Positions 18,202 to 26,628 of a DNA stretch of 64,000 bases are shown here, piece by piece. Numbering within the stretch: the first letter of the stretch is position 1; every line of letters begins with the position of its first letter. Position numbers and translations under genes: made by a program. This stretch comes from Actinomycetota bacterium. Lineage in GTDB: Bacteria; Actinomycetota; Actinomycetes; Nanopelagicales; Nanopelagicaceae. Below the pieces are notes generated by a model. The model was not told the DNA's origin. It was given only the letters and a program-made list of their open reading frames with translations, and searched no databases. The DNA lies in contig VGAG01000001.1 of NCBI GenBank assembly GCA_016870835.1, positions 1-64,000 of the forward strand. Direction: 5' to 3'.

Positions 18202-19056
18202 TCAATTAGTTTCGCTGTAAGCACCTTTTGCTGGACGGCGCCTCCTTTTAAGGGGCGCCGTTTCGCTATCTAACCTTCTTGTCAAAATTAAGAAACCAGT
18301 ATGCGCATTCATTGAATGTTGCGGTCGCACCGCAAGTCCTTCATGATGCCAATTACGCAGCATCGTCTCAAAGCTCTCTGGCTCTGAGAAGGCGCCCGAT
18401 TCCTTGATTGCTTCTGCGGTTCGGGAGAGCTGGGTTGTTGTAGCAACATAACAACATAGAACTCCGCCTGCTTTAAGGGCCCGCTTGGCACTTTCAAGAA
18501 CATCCCAAGGAGCGAGCATGTCTAAAACTACTCGATCAAATTCACCATTGAACTTTCCTTCTTCAACCCTTCCAGAATGTAATGTCCAATTGGATGGTAT
18601 GTCACCGAAGTAATTACGAACATTATTCCGGGCAATCGAAAGAAAATCGTCGCGTTCCTCATAAGAAGTTAACTCTCCCGAGCTTCCAATCGCCCGAAGC
18701 AGGGTAATCGAGAGCGCTCCGCTGCCGGCACCGGTTTCAAGTACATGTGCGCCCGGAAAAATGTCAGCAAAACCAACTATTACAGCCGAATCCTTAGGAT
18801 AAACAATGGTCGCGCCTCGCTCCATGGAGAGGACGTAATCATTAAGTAGTGGACGAAACGCTTGGTAAGAAGTCCCGCTATTGGTCTTGATGATGATTCC
18901 TTCATTCTTTCCAATAATTTCGTCGTGATTTATCCAACCTTTATGAGAGTGCCATTGGTTTCCACTCTGGAGAAAGAATGAATAGAGCTTTCCTTTCTCA
19001 TCAGTAAGTTGAACTCGATCCCCTGACTTAAAAGGCCCAGATCCGATTGCCTTCAT
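18202..19056 (-). CDS. trmI: tRNA (adenine-58-N1)-methyltransferase TrmI
   Basis: This SAM-dependent enzyme makes m1A58 in the tRNA T loop. The N-terminal beta domain (LTDEKGKLYSFFLQSG) and the Rossmann methyltransferase domain (VYPKDSAVIVGF, HVLETGAGSGALSITLLRAIG, FDRVVLDMLAPWDVLE) match the archaeal/actinobacterial TrmI (Rv2118c). The length of 284 residues is normal, with a basic C-terminal tail. The start overlaps the HAD gene stop as ATGA. In mycobacteria trmI lies beside the Mpa/proteasome genes; those are missing here. Its last codons contain the likely terminator of the opposing FKBP gene. Confidence 0.94.
   Translation of the reverse strand: MKAIGSGPFKSGDRVQLTDEKGKLYSFFLQSGNQWHSHKGWINHDEIIGKNEGIIIKTNSGTSYQAFRPLLNDYVLSMERGATIVYPKDSAVIVGFADIFPGAHVLETGAGSGALSITLLRAIGSSGELTSYEERDDFLSIARNNVRNYFGDIPSNWTLHSGRVEEGKFNGEFDRVVLDMLAPWDVLESAKRALKAGGVLCCYVATTTQLSRTAEAIKESGAFSEPESFETMLRNWHHEGLAVRPQHSMNAHTGFLILTRRLDSETAPLKRRRRPAKGAYSETN
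18236..18263 (+). terminator. Candidate terminator of FKBP gene inside trmI 3' end
   Basis: CGGCGCCTC pairs with GGGGCGCCG around a CTTTTAA loop (9 bp including one wobble), followed by TTTCG. The stem is strong and lies 40 nt after the FKBP stop, but the T-run is short, so efficiency is uncertain. Confidence 0.5.
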
Positions 19057-19748
19057 CGCGAGAAAACTCCTTGAAATAGCAGGCCCAATGACTCTAAATC
19101 AAGTTCAGCAAGACCTTCTCTATGCACAACTTTCCCCCCCATCGGCAGGTCTGTTAGATGAGGAAGTCCCAGAACAAATGCCCCCGATTCAATTGCCGCT
19201 TGCATCCCAGTTTTTGAATCTTCGATAATCAAACTATTCTCAATCGATACTCCAAGAAATTCTGCTGCCTTCACATACCCTTCCGGACTTGGTTTTGTAT
19301 TTGTAACATCATCTGCCGAACAAGTGTGTCGAAAATAATGACGACCAATTCCATCAAGAGCAGCGTCCATAATTTTTCGGGTACTCGCGGAGACTAGAGC
19401 CATCGGAATTTGCTCAAGGTGCATCTCGTCAAGGAGGCTTTTTGATCCGTTTGTGAAATCTACCCCGCCGGAGAGGCGAGTGATCATCCGGTCAATCAAT
19501 TCATAGGCGAGCTCAAGTGGTTGATGTTGATTACCTGAACGAGAGCGCATGTATGCATCCACTCGTTCTAACGGCCCGCCGAGGCAATGTAGCGCGTCCT
19601 CGTTACTCCATTCGACCCCAAGAGAGCGCATAAGAAGAGTCTCTTCCTCAATCCAAATCGATTCGCTATCAATAAGAGTTCCATCCATATCCCAGAGCAC
19701 AGCTTCAAATGGAAAAGACGATCTAATTGGCATTGAACTAATTTGCAT
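19053..19748 (-). CDS. HAD-superfamily hydrolase, phosphoglucomutase/phosphatase-like
   Basis: The nucleophile motif is DMDGTLIDSESIW, the cap domain is helical, the motif II serine/threonine is in ALVSASTRKIMDAAL, and motif IV is SLIIEDSKTGMQAAIESGA. This fits subclass IA HAD enzymes such as beta-phosphoglucomutase-like phosphatases. At 231 residues it is complete. It is squeezed between metH (11-bp overlap) and trmI (ATGA), an order seen in other actinobacteria. The natural substrate is unknown. Confidence 0.9.
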   Translation of the reverse strand: MQISSMPIRSSFPFEAVLWDMDGTLIDSESIWIEEETLLMRSLGVEWSNEDALHCLGGPLERVDAYMRSRSGNQHQPLELAYELIDRMITRLSGGVDFTNGSKSLLDEMHLEQIPMALVSASTRKIMDAALDGIGRHYFRHTCSADDVTNTKPSPEGYVKAAEFLGVSIENSLIIEDSKTGMQAAIESGAFVLGLPHLTDLPMGGKVVHREGLAELDLESLGLLFQGVFSR

Positions 19749-22700
19749 TGAAGTACTTTGCTTCGGGGTGATGCACGATTATTGCGGAGGTGGATTGCTC
19801 AGGATGAAGCTGGTGTTCCTCAGATAACTCAACGCCGATTCGCCCCGGTTCTAGCAATTCACATAGTTGCACTTGAGCCGAGAGATCAGGGCAGGCTGGA
19901 TACCCAAAGGAATATCTTGAACCTTGATAACCCTGATCCAAAATTCCTTGCAACGCCGGATCATCGCTATCACCGACACCAAGTTCTTCCCTTATCCGGG
20001 CATGCCAATATTCAGCCAGGGCTTCGGTCAATTGAACAGATAACCCGTGAAGCTCTAAATACTCGCGATATTCATTCCGCGCAAAGAGTTCGGCTGTTGC
20101 CTCACTTACAGATTGCCCCATTGTTACAACGTGGAATGAAACGACGTCAATATCGCCACTTTCCTTGGAGCGGAAAAAATCAGCTAAACAGAGTCTGCGA
20201 TCGCGCCGCTGCCTTGGGAAGGAGAACCGCACTTTCTCCACTCGCTCCGGCAATTTCTCATTATCAAGAATTACGAGGTCATTACCTTCGCTATAGCAAG
20301 GAAAATATCCGTAAACGACGGCCGCATTTAGCCAACCTTTTGATTGGGCTTCATTTAGCAGAGCCCTAAGTCTTGGCCTGCCCTCTTCCTCTGCCATCTT
20401 TTCAAATTCACCTTTTGCGCCACGTAATCCCCATTGCCCCATGAAGAGCGCACGTTCATCAAGCATCTTCGCATACTCAGCAAGCTGCACACCCTTAACA
20501 ACTTTCGAACCCCAGAATGGCGCCTTCGGCACACGATTGTCAGGTGTCACATCACTTCGTTTCGTATCGATCTCACGGTTTGCATCATCGGAAACAGGAC
20601 GTGTTCTACGTTCCTTAAGTGGTGGCAGAGCTGCAGATGTGTCACCACGTTTCTGCGCCATCAAGGTATCCATGAGCGAGAGCCCTTCAAAAGCATCACG
20701 CGCGTAACGGACAGTGCCAGGGAATTGTGACGCTAAATCGCTCTCCACATAAGTCCGAGTAAGAGCGGCTCCGCCTAGAAGCACCGGCCACTTTTCAGCA
20801 AGTCCACGAGTGTTTAGCTCCTCCAAATTCTCTTTCATGATCACAGTCGACTTAACCAATAAACCACTCATTCCGATTACATCGACAGAGCTGCTCTCGG
20901 CCGCATCGATAATCTGATTGATGGTCTGCTTAATTCCGATATTCACTGTTCGATAACCATTGTTAGAGAGAATGATGTCAACCAAGTTCTTTCCAATGTC
21001 ATGAACATCGCCTTTGACGGTTGCAAGCAAGATTGTGCCTCGATCTTGAGCATCACTCTTCTCCATATGCGGTTCAAGGAGGGATACCGCAAGCTTCATT
21101 ACCTCAGCTGATTGGAGAACAAAAGGAAGTTGCATCTCCCCCTTCCCAAAGAGTTCACCCACAATCTTCATACCCTCTAGAAGGTGATCATTGATAATGC
21201 TAAGCGGGGCAATTCCGGTGGTCATCGCTTCTTTCAAATCACCCTCTAGCCCGTGTTTCTCGCCGTCAATGATCCGGCGCGCCAATCGTTCACGGATCGG
21301 TAGGGCTGCAAGCTCTTCGGCTCTGCTCTTCTTTGATGATGTGACTGCGACGCCTTCAAAGAGTTCTAAAAATCTTGTTAATGGGTCATAGGTACAGACA
21401 TCGCCCTCGAAAGTGCGCCGGTCATAAACTAAATCGAGCGCAACTTTCAATTGCTCTTCGGGAATCCGATTCATCGGAGAGATCTTGGAGGGGTGAACAA
21501 TCGCAGAGTCCAATCCCGCTTTTACGCACTCCGCAAGGAAGACCGAGTTCAAAACGATTCGCGCAGCTGGGTTTAAACCAAAAGAAACGTTGCTAACGCC
21601 AAGGGTAGTTTGTACCTCAGGGAACTCAAGCTTTAGCGCACGAATCGCTTCAATTGTTTCAATCGCATCACGTCGAGTCTCTTCCTGTCCAGTTGCGATA
21701 GGAAATGTGAGGGTGTCGATAATGATGTCACCAACTCTAACTCCCCAGTTCCCAACCAAATCTGAAATCAATCGCTGGGCAACGCGAACTTTCCATTCGC
21801 GAGTGCGTGCTTGTCCTTCTTCATCAATAGTTAGCGCGATTACGGCTGCGCCATGCTCTTTAACGAGTGGCATGATTTTGGCAAAACGTGATTCTGGCCC
21901 ATCTCCATCTTCATAATTAACTGAATTGATTACGCTCCGCCCACCCAAACGTTCTAACCCGGCCTTTAAGACAGGTGGCTCGGTTGAGTCAATAACAATC
22001 GGAAGAGTTGAAGAAGTAGCAAGGCGACTAGCCAACTCACTCATATCGGCAACACCGTCACGGCCTACGTAATCAACGGAAAGATCGAGCATATGAGCGC
22101 CATCTCGGATCTGGTCCTTAGCAATCTCTACACATGCTTCCCAATCCTGCGCAAGCAATGCTTCTCTAAAGGCCTTACTTCCATTCGCATTCGCCCGCTC
22201 GCCGATTGCTAGATAAGTTTGATCTTGGCGGAATGGAACAAATTGGTAGAGCGAAGAGGCTCCTGGCTCGAACTTTGGTGTAATTCGTGGAAGCGCGCGA
22301 CCACGAACTTTCTCAACTAGAGCAGCAAGGTGCTCGGGAGTCGTTCCGCAACATCCGCCAATTAAGTTCAGTCCGTATTGATCAACATAGTTCGAAAGCG
22401 CCTCAGCAAATTCTTTAGGTTCAAGTGGGTAATAAGCCCCGCCATCCTTAAGAATCGGTAAACCAGCATTAGGCATACAGGAAATTCCAACTTTGCTGGT
22501 CTGGCTAAGTTGACGTAAATGCTCACTCATCTCAGCTGGCCCAGTCGCACAGTTCATTCCAATCAAATCAACCCCAAGATTTGAAAGTGCATTCAACGCA
22601 GCGCCAATTTCTGAGCCAAGTAACATCGTTCCAGTCGTCTCAACTGTTACCTGCGCAATCAAAACAATATCTCGAACAGAACCTTCAATCGCTCTTCGCG

Positions 22701-23226
22701 CCCCATTGACAGCTGCCTTCGCTTGAAGAAGATCTTGCGTAGTTTCGATTAACAAGGCATCAGATCCACCATCAATTAGACCTCTTGCAGCCTCGCAATA
22801 TGTATCTCGCAATTCTTGATATGAAACGTGGCCGAGGGTTGGCAACTTTGTTCCCGGTCCCATCGAACCAAGCACCCATCTATCAGAACCAAATTCATCA
22901 GCTGTCTCCCGCGCCACCTTCGCGCCGGCAAAAGCCAACTCGTAGATCCGCTCTGGAATTCCGTACTCACCAAGATTGGCGAGGTTTGCTCCAAAGGTAT
23001 TTGTCTCGACTGCATCTACTCCGGCCTTGAAATACTTGCGGTGAATCTCCTTAATCAAATCCGGCCGAGTCACATTAAGAATCTCGTTACAACCCTCATG
23101 CCCCTCAAATTCCTCAAGAGTCGGGTTTGCCGCTTGGATCATCGTTCCCATCGCCCCATCGACGATAACAATCCGTTCGGCGAGCGCTCTACGCAGCGTA
23201 CTGGGCTCTAATTTCAACGCGCTCAC
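19738..23226 (-). CDS. metH: Cobalamin-dependent methionine synthase
   Basis: This enzyme transfers methyl from methyltetrahydrofolate to homocysteine through cobalamin. All modules are present in 1162 residues: homocysteine domain with zinc cysteines (GMNCATGPAE, GGCCGTTPEH), pterin-binding domain (FSFP-like ANANGSKAFREALL region, then DLSVDYVGRDG), cap and B12-binding domain with the lower-ligand motif DVHDIGKN, and a C-terminal reactivation domain with RYSFGYPACPD for SAM. The start is GTG at 23226. No cobalamin riboswitch can fit in the 28 bp to PAC2. The organism must make or import B12. Confidence 0.97.
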   Translation of the reverse strand: MSALKLEPSTLRRALAERIVIVDGAMGTMIQAANPTLEEFEGHEGCNEILNVTRPDLIKEIHRKYFKAGVDAVETNTFGANLANLGEYGIPERIYELAFAGAKVARETADEFGSDRWVLGSMGPGTKLPTLGHVSYQELRDTYCEAARGLIDGGSDALLIETTQDLLQAKAAVNGARRAIEGSVRDIVLIAQVTVETTGTMLLGSEIGAALNALSNLGVDLIGMNCATGPAEMSEHLRQLSQTSKVGISCMPNAGLPILKDGGAYYPLEPKEFAEALSNYVDQYGLNLIGGCCGTTPEHLAALVEKVRGRALPRITPKFEPGASSLYQFVPFRQDQTYLAIGERANANGSKAFREALLAQDWEACVEIAKDQIRDGAHMLDLSVDYVGRDGVADMSELASRLATSSTLPIVIDSTEPPVLKAGLERLGGRSVINSVNYEDGDGPESRFAKIMPLVKEHGAAVIALTIDEEGQARTREWKVRVAQRLISDLVGNWGVRVGDIIIDTLTFPIATGQEETRRDAIETIEAIRALKLEFPEVQTTLGVSNVSFGLNPAARIVLNSVFLAECVKAGLDSAIVHPSKISPMNRIPEEQLKVALDLVYDRRTFEGDVCTYDPLTRFLELFEGVAVTSSKKSRAEELAALPIRERLARRIIDGEKHGLEGDLKEAMTTGIAPLSIINDHLLEGMKIVGELFGKGEMQLPFVLQSAEVMKLAVSLLEPHMEKSDAQDRGTILLATVKGDVHDIGKNLVDIILSNNGYRTVNIGIKQTINQIIDAAESSSVDVIGMSGLLVKSTVIMKENLEELNTRGLAEKWPVLLGGAALTRTYVESDLASQFPGTVRYARDAFEGLSLMDTLMAQKRGDTSAALPPLKERRTRPVSDDANREIDTKRSDVTPDNRVPKAPFWGSKVVKGVQLAEYAKMLDERALFMGQWGLRGAKGEFEKMAEEEGRPRLRALLNEAQSKGWLNAAVVYGYFPCYSEGNDLVILDNEKLPERVEKVRFSFPRQRRDRRLCLADFFRSKESGDIDVVSFHVVTMGQSVSEATAELFARNEYREYLELHGLSVQLTEALAEYWHARIREELGVGDSDDPALQGILDQGYQGSRYSFGYPACPDLSAQVQLCELLEPGRIGVELSEEHQLHPEQSTSAIIVHHPEAKYFNAN

Positions 23227-23238
23227 TAGGTGGACTTT

Positions 23239-23244
23239 ATCGTA
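23239..23244 (-). promoter_or_regulatory. Predicted -10 element of metH (TACGAT)
   Basis: TACGAT on the minus strand lies 12 nt before the metH GTG, so the transcript would have at most a very short leader. It overlaps the PAC2 -10 on the other strand by two bases. Confidence 0.35.
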
Positions 23245-23248
23245 GGGT
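23243..23248 (+). promoter_or_regulatory. Leaderless -10 element of PAC2 gene (TAGGGT)
   Basis: TAGGGT ends 6 nt before the ATG at 23255, with no ribosome binding site between. Confidence 0.55.
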
Positions 23249-23254
23249 GGTCTT

Positions 23255-24100
23255 ATGCATCTCTTTGAGAGCGCCTTCTCGCTTCGAAATCCAATAATGC
23301 TCGCTGCATTTGCAGGTTGGAATGATGCTGGCGAATCAGCAACGGGAGCGATAAATCATCTACTTGCCTCTTGGACGCATCACAAGTTAGGAATGACGGA
23401 TCCTGAGGATTATTACGACTTTCAGGTAAATCGACCCTCAATCAAAGTAGATGAAAGAGTTGTTCGCGAAATTATCTGGCCCAATACCGTTCTCTTTGAA
23501 GTCTCCACGCCTCATCTTGATAACGACTTCCTCATCGTAAAAGGAATAGAACCGTCAATGAAGTGGCGGACCTTTGCTACCGAACTTCTAGATATCGCAG
23601 ATGATTATGAAGTCTCGATGTCGATTACTCTGGGTGCACTTCTCTCGGATACACCGCACACTCGCCCCATCACAGTCACCGGCAGTGGTGCTCATCCTGA
23701 TGTTGCTGGTCGACTCGGAATTGAGATCTCAAAGTACGAAGGTCCAACTGGAATCATCGGAGTCCTTCAAGATGCTGCTCACCAACGCGGAATCGATGCT
23801 GTTTCACTCTGGGCCTCTATTCCTCACTACGTCTCAACTCCACCTTGTCCAAAAGCATCACTGGCTCTAATCAATGCCTTAGAAGATTTCCTTGACATAT
23901 CTATCCCACAAGGCGACCTACCGGAACGCTCTAGTTCTTGGGAAACCCAGGTAAATCAGATGGCTGCAGAGGATTCCGAAGTTGGCGATTACGTTAAACA
24001 GCTAGAAAATTCTAAAGACTCTGCCGAGCTCCCTGAAGCAACTGGCGAATCTATTGCCCGGGAAGTTGAAAGATTTTTACGCCGCCATCCTGGCGTTTAA
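23255..24100 (+). CDS. PAC2 family protein
   Basis: The 281-residue protein matches the PAC2 (proteasome assembly chaperone 2-like) family: NPIMLAAFAGWNDAGESATGAI at the N-terminus and GPTGIIGVLQDAAHQRGIDAVSLWASIPHYV in the middle. Bacterial members have no established function; the family name comes from a eukaryotic proteasome chaperone. It is divergent from metH, as in mycobacteria (Rv2125 beside Rv2124c). Its stop overlaps the mshC stop by 4 bp in a convergent arrangement. No proteasome genes are in the window, so the name should not be read as function. Confidence 0.88.
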   Translation: MHLFESAFSLRNPIMLAAFAGWNDAGESATGAINHLLASWTHHKLGMTDPEDYYDFQVNRPSIKVDERVVREIIWPNTVLFEVSTPHLDNDFLIVKGIEPSMKWRTFATELLDIADDYEVSMSITLGALLSDTPHTRPITVTGSGAHPDVAGRLGIEISKYEGPTGIIGVLQDAAHQRGIDAVSLWASIPHYVSTPPCPKASLALINALEDFLDISIPQGDLPERSSSWETQVNQMAAEDSEVGDYVKQLENSKDSAELPEATGESIAREVERFLRRHPGV

Positions 24101-25332
24101 AGCGTTATCCCAAGATATAGATCAAGGGCGCGAGCCATCTCACCACTATTTCCGCCGATCTCGCCTTTCTCGGTTGCTTCACACCAGTTATCTATAGCTG
24201 CAAAGGCTTTAGTAATCTCAAGATTATTGGCAATTGCGTCAACCATTTGCTGGACGTAAGAAGCAGTTTGTGCAACTTCCTCTCGAGCGAGAGCTGCTGC
24301 GATTCGGGCTAGATCAGTTCTGGCTTTTTGAAGAAAACTCTCTTTCCATTGGAAATCCTCGGTGTAATTACGATTAATGAGAGCAAAACGAATCTCTTCG
24401 CCCCGCCATCCCGCTTCCAGCAATTTTGATACGAAGACTAGGTTGCCTTTGCTCTTACTCATCTTTTCGCCCTGCCACTCAATCATTCCAGCGTGGGAAT
24501 AAACCGAAGCGAAAGGCTTATTAGTAATAGCCCGCGCTTGCACGCCAGTCATGTAATGATGTGGAAAGCGAAGATCACTTCCGCCACCTTGAAGAGTTAT
24601 TGAAGTTGGTTCTACGGCTCCTGAAAGTGTTTCCAGAGCTAGCGCAACACATTCAATATGCCAACCTGGGCGACCGCTGCCTAATGGACTTGGCCAAGCG
24701 GGCTCACCGGGTCGGGCCTTTAGCCAAATCAAAGTATCTAGCGGATGTTCTTTCCCTATTAGATCCGGGTCTCCCCCGCGCTCTGAAAAAATCGAAAGAG
24801 CTTGATCAAGTGAGCAAGGAAGATTTTCAAGCGCACCTTCTAATTTGCTAATTGATAAGTAGTAATCTCCTTCAATCTCATAGCACAGCCCAGTTTCGAC
24901 AAGCTCAAATATCTTCTTTGTGATCAGTTCCATCGATTCCACAACTCCGAGATAAGAGTTTGGAGGTATTACTCGCAGAGCAGTCATATCATCACGGAAG
25001 AGTGAAATTTGGTAAGTGGCGAGATCTTTCCAATCTTGGTTATCTCGTTTAGCGCGCTCTAACAAAGGGTCATCAATATCGGTGATGTTCTCGGTGAATT
25101 GAAGGCTCTTGCCCGACGCTTTTATGTAGCGATGGATCAAATCAAAAGTTAGGTAGGTGGCGGCGTGGCCGAGATGAGTCGCATCGTATGGTGTTATTCC
25201 ACAGATATAAGAAGTGATGCTGTTCTGCTCTAGTGGGACCATCTTGCCGGTGTAACTATCTTTCAAGGTAAGAGGTTTATGAATAATCCCAGGGAGTGCT
25301 GGCGGCAGATAAACCGCGGACCAACTCTTCAT
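24097..25332 (-). CDS. mshC: Mycothiol synthesis cysteine ligase MshC
   Basis: It joins cysteine to GlcN-inositol in mycothiol synthesis, using ATP. It is a CysRS-like class I fold but with the MshC form of the HIGH region (YICGITPYDATHLGHAATY), the zinc-site region HIECVALALE, and KMSKS as KMSKSKGNLVF. The 411 residues match MshC, shorter than cysteinyl-tRNA synthetase. TAGGCT lies 7 nt before the ATG, suggesting a leaderless mRNA. The presence of this gene implies a mycothiol thiol system and is a strong actinobacterial marker. Confidence 0.95.
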   Translation of the reverse strand: MKSWSAVYLPPALPGIIHKPLTLKDSYTGKMVPLEQNSITSYICGITPYDATHLGHAATYLTFDLIHRYIKASGKSLQFTENITDIDDPLLERAKRDNQDWKDLATYQISLFRDDMTALRVIPPNSYLGVVESMELITKKIFELVETGLCYEIEGDYYLSISKLEGALENLPCSLDQALSIFSERGGDPDLIGKEHPLDTLIWLKARPGEPAWPSPLGSGRPGWHIECVALALETLSGAVEPTSITLQGGGSDLRFPHHYMTGVQARAITNKPFASVYSHAGMIEWQGEKMSKSKGNLVFVSKLLEAGWRGEEIRFALINRNYTEDFQWKESFLQKARTDLARIAAALAREEVAQTASYVQQMVDAIANNLEITKAFAAIDNWCEATEKGEIGGNSGEMARALDLYLGITL

Positions 25333-25339
25333 ATTGGAA

Positions 25340-25345
25340 AGCCTA
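25340..25345 (-). promoter_or_regulatory. Leaderless -10 element of mshC (TAGGCT)
   Basis: On the minus strand TAGGCT ends 7 nt before the mshC ATG at 25332, in the 32-bp gap after the SCO1664-like gene. Confidence 0.5.
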
Positions 25346-25364
25346 CCTATCGGAGTTAATCAAG

Positions 25365-26093
25365 TTAAAAGGGCGGCCACGGAACAGCCGGCCACTCTTC
25401 ATTTGGGTAAGGAAAGAAGCCCTCAGATAAGAGAGACTCAATCCTCTGCTTTAAGGCGGTCAGTTCGGCTGCAGTTATCAAATCTCTAAGCTGGTTTTCA
25501 ATTGCAGTGAAGTTGGTGATCGTCGCCGTTAGAAGTTCGATCTCTTTTTGCGTGAGCGGCGCCCCGGCAAATTGCCAGAGCACAGTTCTTAATTTTGGTT
25601 GGGCGTGAAAGGTGACACCGTGGTCACATCCAAAGAGTTTGCCAGAGGAGTTAAATAGCAGGTGTCCAAACTTGCGGTCAGTATTGTTTATCAAGACATC
25701 AAAGAGCGCCATTTTTCTAAGGGTATCTTCGTTCTTCTGAGCTTGCGCAATTACATCTACACTTTCATCAATCTCTATCCATTCTTGTACGGCGCCCGGA
25801 CCAAAAGGTCCGTCTCGCATTACGGTTGTTGGGACGAGATTGAAGTGAAGCTCGCGACTAAGAATGTAGGCGGCAACTTCTCTTGATGCAAGGTTGCCAT
25901 CAGGGAAATCCCAAAGTGGCCGCTCCCCTGCGATTGGTTTGTAAACGACCGGGCGTTCGTCCTGTGAAACTTTGATTTTGCCAAAGAGAGTTGCATTTGA
26001 AGCATCGACAAGTCGTCCAACAACTTCCAGTTCTCCGTTGAGGAGTTCAGATTCCGTGAGGGAGCCCACCTTATCCCTGTCGACGATATCCAT
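25365..26093 (-). CDS. SCO1664-family protein with PI3/4-kinase-like fold
   Basis: The conserved actinobacterial SCO1664 family (Rv2133c) has no known function. Visible motifs resemble the phosphatidylinositol 3/4-kinase fold: the lysine-bearing VVYKPIAGERPLWDFPDG, a catalytic-loop-like DVLINNTDRKFGHLL, and a metal-binding-like FGCDHGVTF. The ORF-track start at 26171 overlaps DUF3090 by 101 bp. ATG at 26093 (23-bp overlap) or GTG at 26069 just after the DUF3090 stop are more likely. It sits in a unit with a histidine phosphatase and DUF3090, upstream of mshC. Kinase activity is inference. Confidence 0.85.
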   Translation of the reverse strand: MDIVDRDKVGSLTESELLNGELEVVGRLVDASNATLFGKIKVSQDERPVVYKPIAGERPLWDFPDGNLASREVAAYILSRELHFNLVPTTVMRDGPFGPGAVQEWIEIDESVDVIAQAQKNEDTLRKMALFDVLINNTDRKFGHLLFNSSGKLFGCDHGVTFHAQPKLRTVLWQFAGAPLTQKEIELLTATITNFTAIENQLRDLITAAELTALKQRIESLLSEGFFPYPNEEWPAVPWPPF

Positions 26094-26628
26094 TTGCCCT
26101 TGGACAGAGATGACCATTTGGATTAATTGGACCGCCACAAAAGACGCATGGTTGTCGACCGGCAGCGACAACTAATTCGGTTCGCTTTGCAAAAGTGCCA
26201 ATTTCTTCTAGTGAAATCCTTACTCGCAATAGGGCGGGAGCGCCCGCTTCATCTTCAAGAATTAGAGCTTCGATGATCTCCCCGCCTTCACCCTGTGCCA
26301 TTTCTTGAGCTTCAAAGAGGAATTTGCGTTCATCTGCGCTCCATGAAAGTGCCATTACCCCTAATGTGAATTCGGCTTCTACCGGCGTTTCTAGCGGCGC
26401 TAAATCAGGCTCATTTGATGAGAACGCAAGACCGAATTGGCGGACCATTTCACGTATCCGTTCGGCCAGCGCCGCTGCCTGTGATTTTTCCAGCGCGAAA
26501 CTTGCCAGAATCTTTCGCCCCTTTGATTCCCCTTTAACCTGTAAGTAGAACTCCCGTTCACCTGGGACGCCAATAGTTCCGATAAGAAATCGATCTGGAT
26601 CTTCAAACTCAAAAAGCTCCCTAGACAT
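26071..26628 (-). CDS. DUF3090 family protein with C-terminal cysteine motif
   Basis: A conserved actinobacterial protein of unknown function (Rv2134c-like). The N-terminus SRELFEFEDPDRFLIGTIGVPGEREFYLQ is typical of the family. The C-terminus carries CVFCGGPINPNGHLCPRANG, a zinc-binding-looking C-x2-C plus a third Cys and a His. ATG at 26628 is preferred over the ORF-track GTG at 26637; it overlaps the phosphatase stop by 8 bp. It lies between the histidine phosphatase and the kinase-fold protein, suggesting joint action with them. Confidence 0.88.
   Translation of the reverse strand: MSRELFEFEDPDRFLIGTIGVPGEREFYLQVKGESKGRKILASFALEKSQAAALAERIREMVRQFGLAFSSNEPDLAPLETPVEAEFTLGVMALSWSADERKFLFEAQEMAQGEGGEIIEALILEDEAGAPALLRVRISLEEIGTFAKRTELVVAAGRQPCVFCGGPINPNGHLCPRANGYRRQG

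Noticed and set aside
19758-20369. 203-aa plus-strand ORF
   Set aside because: Antisense to the metH reactivation domain, no motif.
23227-23254. Cobalamin riboswitch upstream of metH
   Set aside because: Only 28 bp separate metH from PAC2, far too short for the roughly 200-nt element.
24097-25332. Cysteinyl-tRNA synthetase
   Set aside because: The HIGH region reads GITPYDATHLGHAATY and the protein is about 411 residues, both typical of MshC.
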